DNA from: Siderastrea siderea
Taxonomy: Eukaryota; Cnidaria; Anthozoa; Scleractinia; Rhizangiidae
Assembly (NCBI GenBank): GCA_964030785.1
Contig: OZ034968.1
Location: 63,896,899-63,960,898 of the forward strand
Direction: 5' to 3'
DNA: 64,000 nucleotides
The notes under the pieces: generated by a model
The model's database searches: none
What the model was told of the DNA's origin: nothing
What the model saw: only the letters and a program-made list of their open reading frames with translations
Part shown: positions 1-14,800 of the stretch, one piece after another
How positions within the stretch are numbered: position 1 is the stretch's first letter
Layout: each line of letters starts with the position of its first letter
Program-made: the position numbers and the translations under genes

Positions 1-3000
1 TGAATAGCGGCAAATATATAAATTAAAAATTGTTTTCGTAAGATTATATTAAAGCATGTATTCATGCGTTAACAAAGTCTTTTGATTGAAATAAAAGGCA
101 GCAAATTATTATCCTTAAAACAATGCTTTTCTCAAGAAAATCAGAGCAGATTTGTGAATGGTAAAAGCAAGCGAGAAATGCCTACAAGGGTTATAGAGGT
201 AGAAGCAAGTTGATAAAAATCGGTAACACACGGCTTCGCTCAAAGATCTGCAGCTGATATGCTTGCTTATCAAACTGAATTTTCACAATAACCCAGTTAA
301 AATCATCGGTGATAATTTATCTCAGTTTTGACATGTTTCTACATGCTTCCGGCTCATAAATGGAATTGTGTTTTAATGCTTTTCTGTGCCCATTGTATTT
401 CTCTCTCGCTTTCGACGTGATGTCGGCTATAGTTGCCAGTTGGCGCTTCGACTTCCCGCCTTTGTTTTCTAGTAGCACGTATACTTTTAACCTCGGCCTT
501 GAATTAATACGGCTAAAATGATTTCTACTCGCCCTGTAAATTGAATAAGCGTTTCCTTAATTTGTGCATTTTTAATATTCTCAGCGTTAAAATTCAATGG
601 GGACGGTGTGCAAACATTATTCTCTGTTTTTATTTACAAGAGAATTTTTAAAAGCACATGTTTTAATAGAGAAAATATTGACTCTTAATTCAAAGAAATC
701 TCAGCGTGAATTGAAAGTTTGCTTGATCATAAGTTAATCACTTCTTCTGAACAAAAGCGTTTAAAAATCACCTTCGGAAATAACTTCTTTAATATCCTCT
801 GATGCATGACTAAACTGCTGGATGTCCGCGGGTTTTTTAACATGAAAATAAACAGCTTTTTCTTCAACTGAAGCCTAAATAAAAAGGGAAAAAATCTAAT
901 AACTTTATCTGAACAAGGCAATTTAAGACTGCATCTTTTTCAATTTACAATTAACTTAGTGGAGTTCCGGTCCATACAGTAAATTAAATGAACTGATAAG
1001 TAAATCGAAATTTCTATTGTAATTGAGATGGGCATTCAGAAAAATTCAGAGAAGTCAGTTCAATGGTTTGACTTGAGATGTACAAAGCAAATTTCGTTAA
1101 AACGAAGAAAATCCAATTAGCAGTGAGCTTATGGGGTGTGATGATGAACATGTATTCACTATGATTGAATTAACTTCTTTGTAATATCAACTAAATTTTT
1201 CTTATGTATTATTTAATGCAGAGCAACTAATCTACGTTATGCAGTTCAGGAGAAAAAAAAAACTATGAGGAGTTGAATCTGTCACGGAATTGTAAGATGC
1301 GGTCAACATGTAAAATCGACAATTATCTATCATTTAGAATTATTTGAAGTGCTTTTTAACTATCTTAACGTTTATTCGCACGCGCCAATAACCTCTTTTA
1401 ATCCTTTTGAGAAGATTGCTCATTGTACGGGTCTGAGCTGTTAATTAAAGTTGTACTATTCGCAGCCAGTCAGTTTGTCTGCTTACCTTAAAAAAACAGC
1501 CTCCGATCCTTCATAAATATATTTGATAAGTTTCGCTTGGTTAAATTCAGTTCAATGTTTCATATGTACGAGGACAAGTTTTGTGAAAGTCAACCGGATA
1601 GTTCCCCGGGGAGAAATCTCCGGCTTGTCAGCGAGTCCGGCGAAGTTCTAATGATGGAAAATGATTTCAATTTTGAAGTAGAGAAAATTAAAACAAAGTT
1701 ATAAAAGATTAATCATTTGCACTGATCTTTGTGCTAGAAGTAATTGTAACTGCTAATTGAACCCCTTAGTTCATTTATGGAAGCGAAAAGTATGATTTTA
1801 CCGCAAAAAACGTTTTTTTACTACTAAAATTTATTAGGAGATGTTCATTGGCGAACGATATGAATCAGATGAGATCAAGGTCAAATTCTTCTTTATGAAT
1901 GGCTTAACCGAAAGTTATTCAGGGCTCTTACTCATATTTCAGTGTATGTATTCGAAGAGCGGGCTAAAGAAACTACTTATTCGTTATCATTTGACAAAGT
2001 CGGCAGGCTGCTGGCGTTGTTCCGCTTAACAGGTGAAAATTGACGCTGCAAACTTTCGTCCGGTCCCCGGTAGAGTAAATCTTCTGAGGAACAACTTGCC
2101 CGCCTGCTTTTTGCCGTAAGTTCAGCTGTTAAACTTCACAACGGCGTTTAGTCTTCCTTATCACCACCGCTTATAACAAGCCATGTACATTTTCTTTTTA
2201 GTTATCCTTTTGCGGTTAACATCGACGACTAAACATCCAAATACCAATTGTTCTGTCTGGCATTCTGCTCTCAATACGCACGGCCGGGTCAAATTGCCGC
2301 AATTTCTGAGCTAGAATTTGTCTCAATTGCTTCAGTCGACGGTCAATTGCTTCATTCACCATCAATAATACGGTGTGTCTGGGAGAGAAATGGTCCATTA
2401 AGCGCAGAAAATGCTTCCTAGATCACTAACCGTCAGCCCGCATACCGTACTTAAATTTCTTACCATGGAGGAATTTAAGTTTCAGGAAGGTCACTCTATT
2501 TCGCGATAGCTAGCTGCTTAGTATAATAAGTAAGATTTCAAAATGCATATTTCGTAGAGCCCTTAAGGTATACTTACAACCAAGAATAAGATGAAATTAT
2601 CGATTCATAATTACCAGTTTTAAATTTAACCAAAGGCTTCTTTAAGATGTTTAAAATGTTCTCTGGCAAGAGCTCTTCCACTGAATCCCGGAAATTAAAA
2701 TCTGCCGACAAGGAATGGAAATGTTTTTGCCTGAAATGAATTCAAAACTTAACGAAAAGAAGACAGGACGTACTCACACTTATGGAAAAAGTTTGATAAT
2801 TTTTTTCCCACTAACCTCAGCGGATCATTTTAGCGGCCTTACCCTTCCACGCTTCTTTTAACAGACTAGACTTGAAAAAAAAAAGTGAAATAAAAAAAGG
2901 AAAAAGGAAAATAATCTGTAGGATTGAAAACAAATGCATTGACAAAACAATAGCAAAAAACTGTCAGCATGAAAAAAAGGGAAACTATCATTAGAAATGA

Positions 3001-6000
3001 AAACAAATGAACGCAAAAAAAAAATGAGAGAAAGGTTTTACAGTCACAATTATCTGAAAAGCTAAAACCAGAGATGTTTATCGCATTTGTGTCGAAAGAG
3101 GTGGGCTAAACGAAGCTAAGGACATAGAGAAAATGCGTAAACATTAAGAACTCTTATTGTCTTAAAGGCAGAGTAAAGTCTTCTACAAATTTCTTTTAAA
3201 AACCTTACGTGATTGCACTATCCCATTTAGTCCATAGCTGAGTAGGAAAAAACAAATTGCTGACTTGAAAAAAAGAGAGAGTGATCACATGAAAGGTAAC
3301 AAGTTTACCTTTTATGTTTTTCCATTGCTCTAGGAACGGAAAAGCTTAAAGGTTGGTGAAAATAATTATGTTTATTGCTAAGGATAAATATCATGTAGAA
3401 ATGTTCTTTTTACCTTAAGTAGAAGCAAAGCTATATGTCTTGAATGAAAATATTTTAATCTACCTTCTTTCGTCTTTGTCACGTCTACTCAACTCGACGA
3501 TATCATTTTAGGAATACTAGATACGTTGCGTTCATCAAACGAGGAAAAAAATGTTTTGGCAACAGATATTAAAATCATGGACTTGCTTTTGCCTGAGCTA
3601 TATTTAGAATATATGTCCAAAAAAGTGCTCTAGCGGCTAGCCGCATCTTGAGTTTTCTTTTTCCGAATCTTGCGAAAAGAGCAGCAGAAAGTTAAAGGGA
3701 ACTCTTAATTAGCAAAAAGCTGATTCAAACAAAAAAATAAGCCCGATGATAGTTTAAGATTATTTGCTCTATTTTACTCAAATGTTAATATTGTTCGCCC
3801 GCTTTGATCTTGATTAGAAAAAAAGTTTATTATTTAATAAGTATGACAACTATAAAATTTGCTCACATTACGTGCAATCTTTCAAAGTCTCTTTTTGCAG
3901 GGTGTTAAATCCATCTGTGAAGGAAGAGTGAACAAAAGTGTCAAAGAAGTCAATCTATATATGACGTTGCTAAAATGCCAGGAGAGATAGAATTTTAAGT
4001 TACTAATGTACTACATCTGTACGAAACAAGTCCATTTAATTTAAAAATGTTTGCTGATTTAATTTGTATGTTATTGTTCACTTTAAGTAAATTTGTTGTT
4101 ATCTTCCCTTACAAAAACTTAAGATGCCCGAAAGGAAAAAGGGTGGCAATAATTGGTCTTAGCTGTACAATTTTTGACCATTTTCGCTTTTCTTCCTGTT
4201 TCAGTTCTAGTTCTAGTAGCAGATTTGTATTAAGTTCTTGACTTAACTTTCAAGTTTAGTCGACACCTTCATTTTTAATCGATTTAGTAATCGTTCAATT
4301 CACAGTTTGAGGCGATAAAGTTCTTTAAAGTGCAAGTCGTGCCAGAAGTAGGGAATGTCTACGCTCTAAAGGAAATCGATTAAGATTTCGCTGATTTTGG
4401 TTCAATAATCTATCCATTTGTTGACATTGAAGCCAACACCCACGATTTAATATCTGAACTAACACACTTGAGTAAACTTCGCTACTTCGTGTTTTGTATT
4501 TTGATTCATTTTTGCAATATATTTCTCGAGCAGACTCTGTTTTTTTTTTGTTGAATCTGAAAGTTATGCTTAATTGCACGTTGTAAACGTTGGAGAGCAA
4601 ATGTTCTCTGATCTAAAAGAATCGAATTTAAGATAATTTTAGCCTGATGTAAAAAAATATCGCCGGTTTATATTTTGTGGATGATAAACAAATTGAGCTT
4701 GGTTTTAATGGCAGATGGAAAAGGCTTTTAGCAGCTTAACGGACTCTACCATTATCTAATATAAGTCACGATTCACTACAATAAACAAAACAAGCCGAAT
4801 CCACGCAAAAAGGGGCACATTTAAAAACGTCGAGTTATCAATAAAATCTAAGACTGAAGAATCGCCTTTGACAAAGGGCACACCCCATATAGTTATATCT
4901 GTACACTATTATATCTATTACTTCTCTCGTCAAAATTTCATGAATTTAACCGACAAAGGATTATTAAAGCAGTTGTGAATTCCTAAATGAAAGTCTTAAA
5001 GTGCTGCCAGCCAAAGCTATGAAAATTTCCGTTTGGCGGAGCTTAACTTTTGTTAGAATCTTAGTTAGAGTGGAGTAGTAATCATGACTTATAATGATTC
5101 ATTACTGCAGAAAGGAAAACTAAACATGAGAGTTTCATTTAAGAGGATATGTGATTACGACTTTAACATCACTGTGTTTTGAGAAGCTGTTATTGAACTA
5201 CAATAAACATTCAATATATGAAAGGTAAACAACGAGCAATATCAATGGATTTGAGCTTTGCATAAAAGTTATAAAGGAAGCTTACGTGCACGATAAATGA
5301 AATTAAAGGTACCGGAATTCAAAATAACGGCGGGTTAGATGTACTTCTATTGAGTAATTGAATTTTCTTTAAGGGAACATTTGTCTAAATAAGGATATGA
5401 TAATGAAAAGCTTTTTGTGTGTTATTGACAATGTAATAAGCTTGGTGCGGGTCGAACACTCTGTGATATGGATTATTAAGTGTGTTATCGACTTGCCTAT
5501 ATTAACCACCACTCGGCGGCAACCTTTTCAAAAAGCACTAAAAACAAAACTAGGAAATAGAACCAAGTTCCGAGTGGGACAGTGGGCCTTTGATTGCAAA
5601 GTAACAATACGTATAATAGTATATAATAAGGAAACAACTTTGTGGGAGTCAAAAAATTAAGACGTTAACACAACGTAAAGTCGAAGCCCAATCTTCTAGA
5701 ATCAATCAAGCTGGCGAAAATCACGAACAACACAACGTTGGAAAATCCCGTTTCCAAAGAAAGCATGGATCCTTTGAGGTAACTCTGGGTTTTTGCCTTG
5801 GCCTTTTTTGCAGTCATCTTAAAAAAGAGCGACTACACTTAATTATAAATTGACTTCTTGACGTAATGATTTTAGGCGTTGTTAATAATTTTAACTGCTG
5901 TTGAGACTAATCAAACTGCGAACGAAGCAAATTAATTTTTTTTCAAATTTGCTACTGTTCAGCTGAGGTCTCTTTTGCTTAGGTTGTGTTGAATGCTTTT

Positions 6001-9000
6001 TCGTCAACTAAAAGTTTTTTAATGATGCGGTATAACTGAGCGATCAGCACACAACTCAAATTTATCTTACTTTCATTAGACAACTACAAAATCCGTCCAA
6101 CGATCAATATTTAAAGTGCGATAAAAGCTATGTTTGTTGTGTTAGTGCCACGCGCGTGCCAAGAGATAAGCGTTGTTTTTTTCGCTCTCTTTCAAAGCTT
6201 GAAAAATCCTATGAAACCGCTAAACCTGAAAAAAGAAAACCTTGTTTTGATAAGAAAGGTGTTTTAATTGTTTCAAGGTGTGGTTGCTTAAGCCGGTGTA
6301 ATTTTCTTGCTTAAGAGTGCGAAAATCAAATTAAACGAATTCTCTGAAGAGAACAAGTTATTGTAATTCTGTCATCGTCAATTCACAGATCCAGTTGAAA
6401 CATTACACTGTACTATATTAATGCAACTTAAATCGTTTTCTGTGTGTGGTGTGTCTTTATTTCCTAGTTTTGCTTAGTTGAACATTCGCGACACTTTCCC
6501 TCAAAAATAACTCTCTTGTACCTCGATTATAAAATTCACTTATGAAGCTGTTTGTTACCGTGTATCTAAAGCTCTTTTGGCAGCGGTTATTCTTAATTCG
6601 CAAGATTTTCTAAAGAAGAAAAGGTATAATAAAACAGTTACAAGTTTGTCGCTTTTTGATTGAGTATTAAACCTTATGGCTATATCATATACCGCTACTC
6701 GTTAGCGACTTTTCAGCCATTCAAATGTCATCTTGTATTTCTGCAGTTTAAGTTCTAAGTGATATATGTATTTTGCGATATCAACTGGCGTTTGACCTCA
6801 GTCAATTCGGACGGCTAATCAGCTAAGACATAATCCGCCCTTTTAGTGCAAACACGAATTGTTTGAAGTTCCCGTTTCTTCGTCCTGTAAAGTTCCTATC
6901 GTTCCAGCTTCCTATCGAGCATCACTTACCCGGACAGAGTATTCAGTTCGTCCGTTTTTCAACTCATTTCAGTTTTCCAGCTATCTCCTTAAGTGTAAGC
7001 GAAGTTTATACCGTTCTCGGTTTTTTTAAAGGCTAACCATCTACTGACAGTTGATACACCTGGTCACACCGAGATATACACTAACTGACCACACCTTAAA
7101 TTTCTCCGCGTTTAGCTCTTGAAGCTTTTCGCTCATATTTATTCAGACTCTCACGTGAAAAAAAAGATGTGGAAAAAGCTGTTATTTGGAACATTGTTAA
7201 CGTCGAACTTTTGCGTGCAGATAAACTCATCTTATTCACAGTGGCATCCCTCAAGTCGTACATAGAGGGCAGCCTAATTAGCTAAACGCTGATTTTGACA
7301 GTTTTATTTCAACCAATGAAACCTATATCCTATTAAATCGGGGAGTTTTTGATTACGGCAGTGCTTGTTAAATCCGGGGATAAACTTCCACGCGAAAATT
7401 GCATGGCCATTTGCATGAAACCTTCTGAGCAGTTCTCTCATCAGGAGACTTACAAGATGAATTTTACCATCTTCTATTTTAATTTTGACCCTGACCAAAG
7501 ACAGTACTAAACATCCAGAGCTTGAATCAGTGGCTACTCAGAGTGCTTGTTGCAGTCTGTGAATGAAATTTCTCTAAGCACGTATAGTGCTTTAAGCTTG
7601 AAAGCTACTTTGCAATACTTTCATTAGAAGTTTTCTTTTTCATGAATTTTTAAGATTAAAATTTTGCTTAAGTAGTACCAGACCTCTGGCCCTTAAATGA
7701 CAGTTCTGCGACACTGTTGAGTCCAGTCCGTTGGAGTGTCTCTACTTAAATAATACAAAATTATGCAAGACATGCAGGAGTTCATGAATGTCCAGGACAT
7801 GCAAGGAGTCACGTCCATTTAAATTTTGCTTTTAGCAGCAGCTTCATCAGAAGTGTTTGTTTTCATGATTCAGTTCCCTCAAATTACTGCTCTGCCATGT
7901 TATTCTTTTATCAATTTATCATGACTATATCTGAACGCAAACGATACAATTCAGTGTAATTTAGCTGGTAACGGGAAATCTTTAGAGTTTCTGTCCATGT
8001 TAATCCATCTGTTGAAGACAAAGCAAACATGTGTACCAGAACAATTAAACTTTTTGCGGAAAAAAGCTTAATTAAAAGTACACTAGTATTACTCTACAAC
8101 AAATATCCCTTCTGTAAGGAAACATTTTTTGTTAAGAGTATTTGTTTACACTAAATGAAAAGAGTAATTAATGTTTTGGGTCGTTCTTCATGTGTTTTCC
8201 TAAACTGTCCAGTCAGTGACTCTAGATTCCGAGCTTGCTGTTAAACACGTATCCCAAAACTCTGCTTTTTATTTTATCTTCCCAATTCGTGTGTGTCATA
8301 ACATCAACATTTCGTGTGTGTCATAACATCCGCATTATGCCCACCAGCTTCTTCTTTTCTTATTTCACACGAATTTGTTTACCTTAATCAATCTCCAGCT
8401 GCCAATGTTTGGTTTGGTTTTCAATTCTTGATTTTGACGATGAATTGGGCAAGACTTTTTTGTTCTTTCAATGACTTAAACAAATAACTCGTTGGATACT
8501 TGCATTTTCTCGTTATTTATTTCACTTGTTTCATTTTTTGTTCATTCGTTTAAAACGAGGCTTAAAGTAAGAGCTGCGACTTTCGGTTTATTCAGTTTCA
8601 ATATTTTTTGAAATCGTTGTTGAACTAGCGAAGGATGTTTAATTTCCCTCGGGCTTGGACAGTGTCTACGCTCCGAAGCTTTCTATGCTAATGATTTAAT
8701 TTCCTGTGCTTGTCTTCGGACAATAACTCCTTTACAAGTGCCTCTTTTGTCGAGAACAATGTGAAGCACTGAACGGTTTGTAGTCACATGGATGATCAAA
8801 AAAAATAGTAGAAACCTTAACTAAGACAGCTTTCGAATCCCCCAGCATCAGAAAAGCTTTATCTTTTTCTAATAACTATTTACAATACGATCAGTTTACT
8901 CAATGAAACACTATCCCTAAGGAAACGTTTAAAGCCGTCTTCATGTCAACCACGCATCCAGATTTCCGAAGCGCTTAAAGTTGCCCTCTAGAAAACCACA

Positions 9001-10477
9001 ATGGCGGTATATTCATAATATTTGAATTGTATAATGCTTCATTGTTTAAAAAGCATTGAACTCTTGTGCGGTTTTAGTCACAGGTACCGCCATAAGCAGA
9101 CTCATTAACGTCAAATATCTAAAACTAACACCACTGTTGTAGGGAGTGCGACATAGGGGAAGGAAATTTTTGAGATATTATCTCCACTGAGGTTAGCAGA
9201 TTGTTCCTAATTGCCTGGGTTATTAACATTGTTGTTAACTCGGTAAAACGTTTACCGCCTTATCGCGAACCAAAGCTTTCGGCAAATGGCAAACCTTAAA
9301 GGTTATTTCAAAGGACAGTCCACCGATAAGGTTTTGATACGTGGTAATTATGTAAAAAAGCGCCGGTACATAAACAGCGGCACGTCGCATTCGCTCGTAT
9401 TAAACAATATGACGAAAAGATGGACATTCGAAAGGGAAAAATGCTCATTTTTTTGTTTGAGTATTTCTTCTGGAGTGTTAGTTGATACATTTCTTTCATT
9501 GCCGTTATTGGATTTCTTTTAAACCGATTCCACAAGATATACTTGTTAACGAAACAAATCATGCCAGAAGATACTTTACGTAGCCATTTGTTGATTGAAT
9601 TACAATTAAGAAATTAGTGTGTTTTTGGCAGTCAAAGTTCCCAACACCCAACTAAAAGTGAAGTTTATCTTTCGCTAACAGCAGGCTATTTATAACGCGA
9701 CTCGGCTGAAAAATACTCAACCTTATCCGTCTATTCTGTCTGTAATGATAAACAAGAGAAAATATTTGGGTGTCAATCTGTACAATATTTTACCTTTGGG
9801 GAAAACTCAGCGTTTTTGAAAATTCGTGTTTTTACAAACAAACCACACAAACACCTAGGGCGGTTATTATTATGGATAAAATGCACGGTCAGCATTTTAT
9901 GGTAAATGTTTTACAGGCACGGAAATCTAAAGATTTCTTTGGTGCCTCAATTTGTCGGCAAGATCACAGCAGCACCGCTTGCGCGTCAGTCAAATAAACT
10001 CCGACCAATGACTGTTGGGCTGCTCGAGATGTGTGCTTTGTTCATTCGACCCCTCCTTAAGCCAAGCTTTAAGATGCTTTTCGACTCATGATTTTTTTTT
10101 CTCGATTCCGATCGTCACACATAACTCCATACACAGAAAGCGGTTTCATCTTTCACCAGAGCAATTATTCCAAAGTGGGTCTTTTCCCCTAAGTGCGCAT
10201 TAGGTGCTAATCACTATCACAACTCATCGCCACTTGAGGCTGTCAAATCATTCAATTAATTTGGATGACAATTATGCGTGCACGCAGCAATCAAAACAAG
10301 CTCGTCGACCGACGGTGACTTCTATTGTACCGCCACACATCAGTTTAGTATTGACACCGAATTTAATCCACCCCCAATAGGGCTACCAAAGGTTTTGTAA
10401 CTCCGTACGCGTTTTGGTCGAAACGGCGTTCACCGACGCGCCACACACTACAAAGACACTGAGCAGTAGATAACAGA
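1..10477. other. Gene-free AT-rich region upstream of the homeobox gene
   Basis: No convincing coding exon is seen on either strand; open frames here are short, low in coding character and lack splice-site support. One small tandem duplication is visible: a 20-base sequence starting TTCGTGTGTG occurs at 8286-8305 and again at 8311-8330 (period 25). The stretch ends at the 5' part of an NK1-class homeobox gene, so it may hold regulatory DNA for that gene, but no specific element can be named from sequence alone. Confidence 0.6.
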
Positions 10478-11805
<1,328 letters not shown>

Positions 11806-14800
11806 ATGAACTGAAGCATAAGACATCAAAGTTACCTTGATATGAACAAAGACAAGAGAACTCCAGATGAACTTTGTACAGAGATGAGACGTATTTATGT
11901 CTAAAGTCATGCACAATTATATCGAAATGGAAGTTCCACGCAACTGTGGTTAGTGTGCCACGCTTCCTTCCCGGCTCCATCCATTATGAACGCTTTCTTC
12001 TCCAATGGAGTGAAGAAAATGATTTACGCTTTGGGAAAGATAAGGATTTATTAAGTCAGACGAACAGGAAAGTTTTAATGCATTTCGTTAACTACAAAAG
12101 GGCTTTTTAATATTTCTCTGTAATTTATAACCATTAATTTTAATAATTCAATATCCTTGCTATGGAACTTAGTTCGACATTTTTTTTAGTCTTGGTGGTA
12201 AAGCCAAAATTTCAGCGATCTTTAGTTGAGTTTACACAACAATGTTTTCCTCAAATAACTCGCGCCAGTTGCCTCGCACCGGAAACGCGAAAAAGGGAGC
12301 TATTGAAATACTGATATTTCTCGGATTTCTGAAGTGTAAATACTGTATAAAACCACATGTACGATAATGTCGGTCTCGAGGAGGCTTATCACTGTAATAA
12401 GAATGAATCTTGACTTTTACAGGGGGCGGAGTGTATGTAAACAGAAAAAAAAAGCAAAATTAACTCTTCCTATGTAGATTTTTCCAAAAAATGACCCAAA
12501 AAAGGAAAATATTCTGTCAATATCTGTTTAGAAATTTTGTCTCAGCACATTAAAAGGTCATTTTAATTCGGAATAATGCTTGTATTTGGGAGTGGAAAGC
12601 TGCAATAACATAACGCAAGCTTCGTTTATACTGTGTAGTTACGATCTCTAAACTTGAAAAGGGAACTGTATTTTTAGGCTTTATTATTATGGTTGAGCCT
12701 AACAAAGTCTTGGTTGGGTTGCCCGAAAATTTGTTTTGCTAATTGGCAAGAAATTTCTCTTTGAATAGAGCGCAGTACCGCCTTCTTTGTAGATCCATTA
12801 CGCCCCATTTAAAAACTCAGTTGGTAAACTAGCGAAATCATCGGGCCTAATTTTCTTGTTTTCTTCGCACAAAAAGACTTTATTTCTTAACAAATATTGA
12901 AATTTACCACTTCCTGAAGTCGGCGTTGTTTGATCCAGTTGTGGAGCGGAAAAACCCACACTATGTAGTATGGTCTACGTGAAGACACCTGGTCGCTTGT
13001 TACACAAAATATCCTTCATTTTCAAAAGCAAGACCTTGACTTTTAAGCGTTGCCTCATTACGATATTTTCAAAACATGTTCTATGAAGGCGTTTAGGGAA
13101 TACTTGTTTTCAAATGTTACATTCATTTTGTGGACGTCTTCTATTCATACGCTGTCATTCATGACTTTCGCTTCTCATAAGAATCACAGATAAGCTATTA
13201 AATCTCTTCAAGTTTATTAAACTAACCATTCAATGCGTATCGGTTTAAGTGAGCAAAATAGCCTCACTCATTATCATTGATCATTCTGTTAAATATAACT
13301 GCTGGCATAAAAATAGAAGTAGGCTTTTACAAATAATGCCTAAATGTGTAAAAATTAAAATGCCAGTCAAGATTCGCCCTTGGCAAATTGCATTTATTAT
13401 GAATTGGGCTGGATAACGTAAGCAACATCCTTATTGCTTGTTTAGAAATTTCTCGATTTGCTTTTTTCCGGACTTTGAAAGGTATGTTCGAGTGAAAAGC
13501 ACATGGACTGACAACGATTCTTTGTTCCACTGCATGAAAATGGTGGCTTGTCATACTGTAGTTTGTAAATCAGTGAACCTCAAAAATGATATGTCAAAAG
13601 AAAATTCAGTGAAAGTCATTGAATATTAGGTGCTTCAAGTAACTGTAAAACGATGTTATTTCACTGATGTATTTCATGAGCAAAATACGGGAACTGATCG
13701 AGGAACTGACCCTCGTTGCCACCAGTTTCGCCTACGAACCAAGCTAACTATATAGCTAAGTGTGTACTTTAAAACACCCGTTAGTGCGGTTTAAGCCTTT
13801 ACTGTTTTTTCCTTACTTGAACTTAAACCTTTGTGGATATATCAAAGATATTTCTAATAAATTCGCTGGTAACTAAACAAGGAAAGCCGATTTCAAAAGA
13901 CAAGTTGGAAACAAATAAGCAAGATGTTATCTTATTCTAAAGCCTGAAGCAAAGACGCTCACTTTGCGGTCCAAACGGTTGGTTGTGGTGGCGCCGAGGG
14001 AGGAGATGTTAGCCTTTTTTTAATGACTTCTTACCTAAAGGAAAGGTATTCTTGTTTTTTTCTCGTGTCGTTTAGAAAATATCCCTTAAGAGCCATGAAC
14101 TATTGGCATGTATTTGGGAAGGACAAGGGCGGAAACGTGACCAAAGGACTTTACACTGGTGGAACTGTAAGCAGAACTCAAAGGGTAATTTTGTCATCAT
14201 GAAGGCAAACAAATGAAGTCCCATGACGCGCTATTCACTTCAAAGGAGAATAGCCGCTTTATAAATGAAAGTACTGTCTGCAAATTCAAACATTTGAAAC
14301 TGAAAGGGAGAGATCGTTCTAGGCTTACAGCTGACCTGTGATGCTGTAGATGAGGCGATGTTGAAAAGATCGAGAGAGTGTGTTTCAGTTTTAAAGGTAA
14401 CGGATCGAAATATGGTTTTGAGGATCAACATAACTAAACAGGCTATGTAAGTGTAAGAGTGTTGACTTTTTCTGAAACTTAATTCTTGTATAGAATGCTA
14501 AACCGGTAATCAGTTACAGTAACCGAAAGACCTTAAACTGAACTTCGAGTACACCTCCTTGATGTTTGTTTCTTTCACTCGATTAAAGAGTGATCAAAGC
14601 GGGTAAAGACATGTTGTAGATTCTGGTAGCTTCACTGATGTCTGTTTTGAACTGCCTGTTCTCTGTTCATGATTGAAAAAGCTTTAGTTCAACAATTTCT
14701 CAACATGTATACTGCTGTCAAAATTACATGTTACCCCGAGAAAACGTCCTTGTTATTGACCATGCACACGATATGATATGACGAGAAAAACGAAAACGAT

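Noticed and set aside
9286..9562. Overlapping small frames on both strands
   Set aside because: No motif, splice or codon support; AT-rich chance frames.
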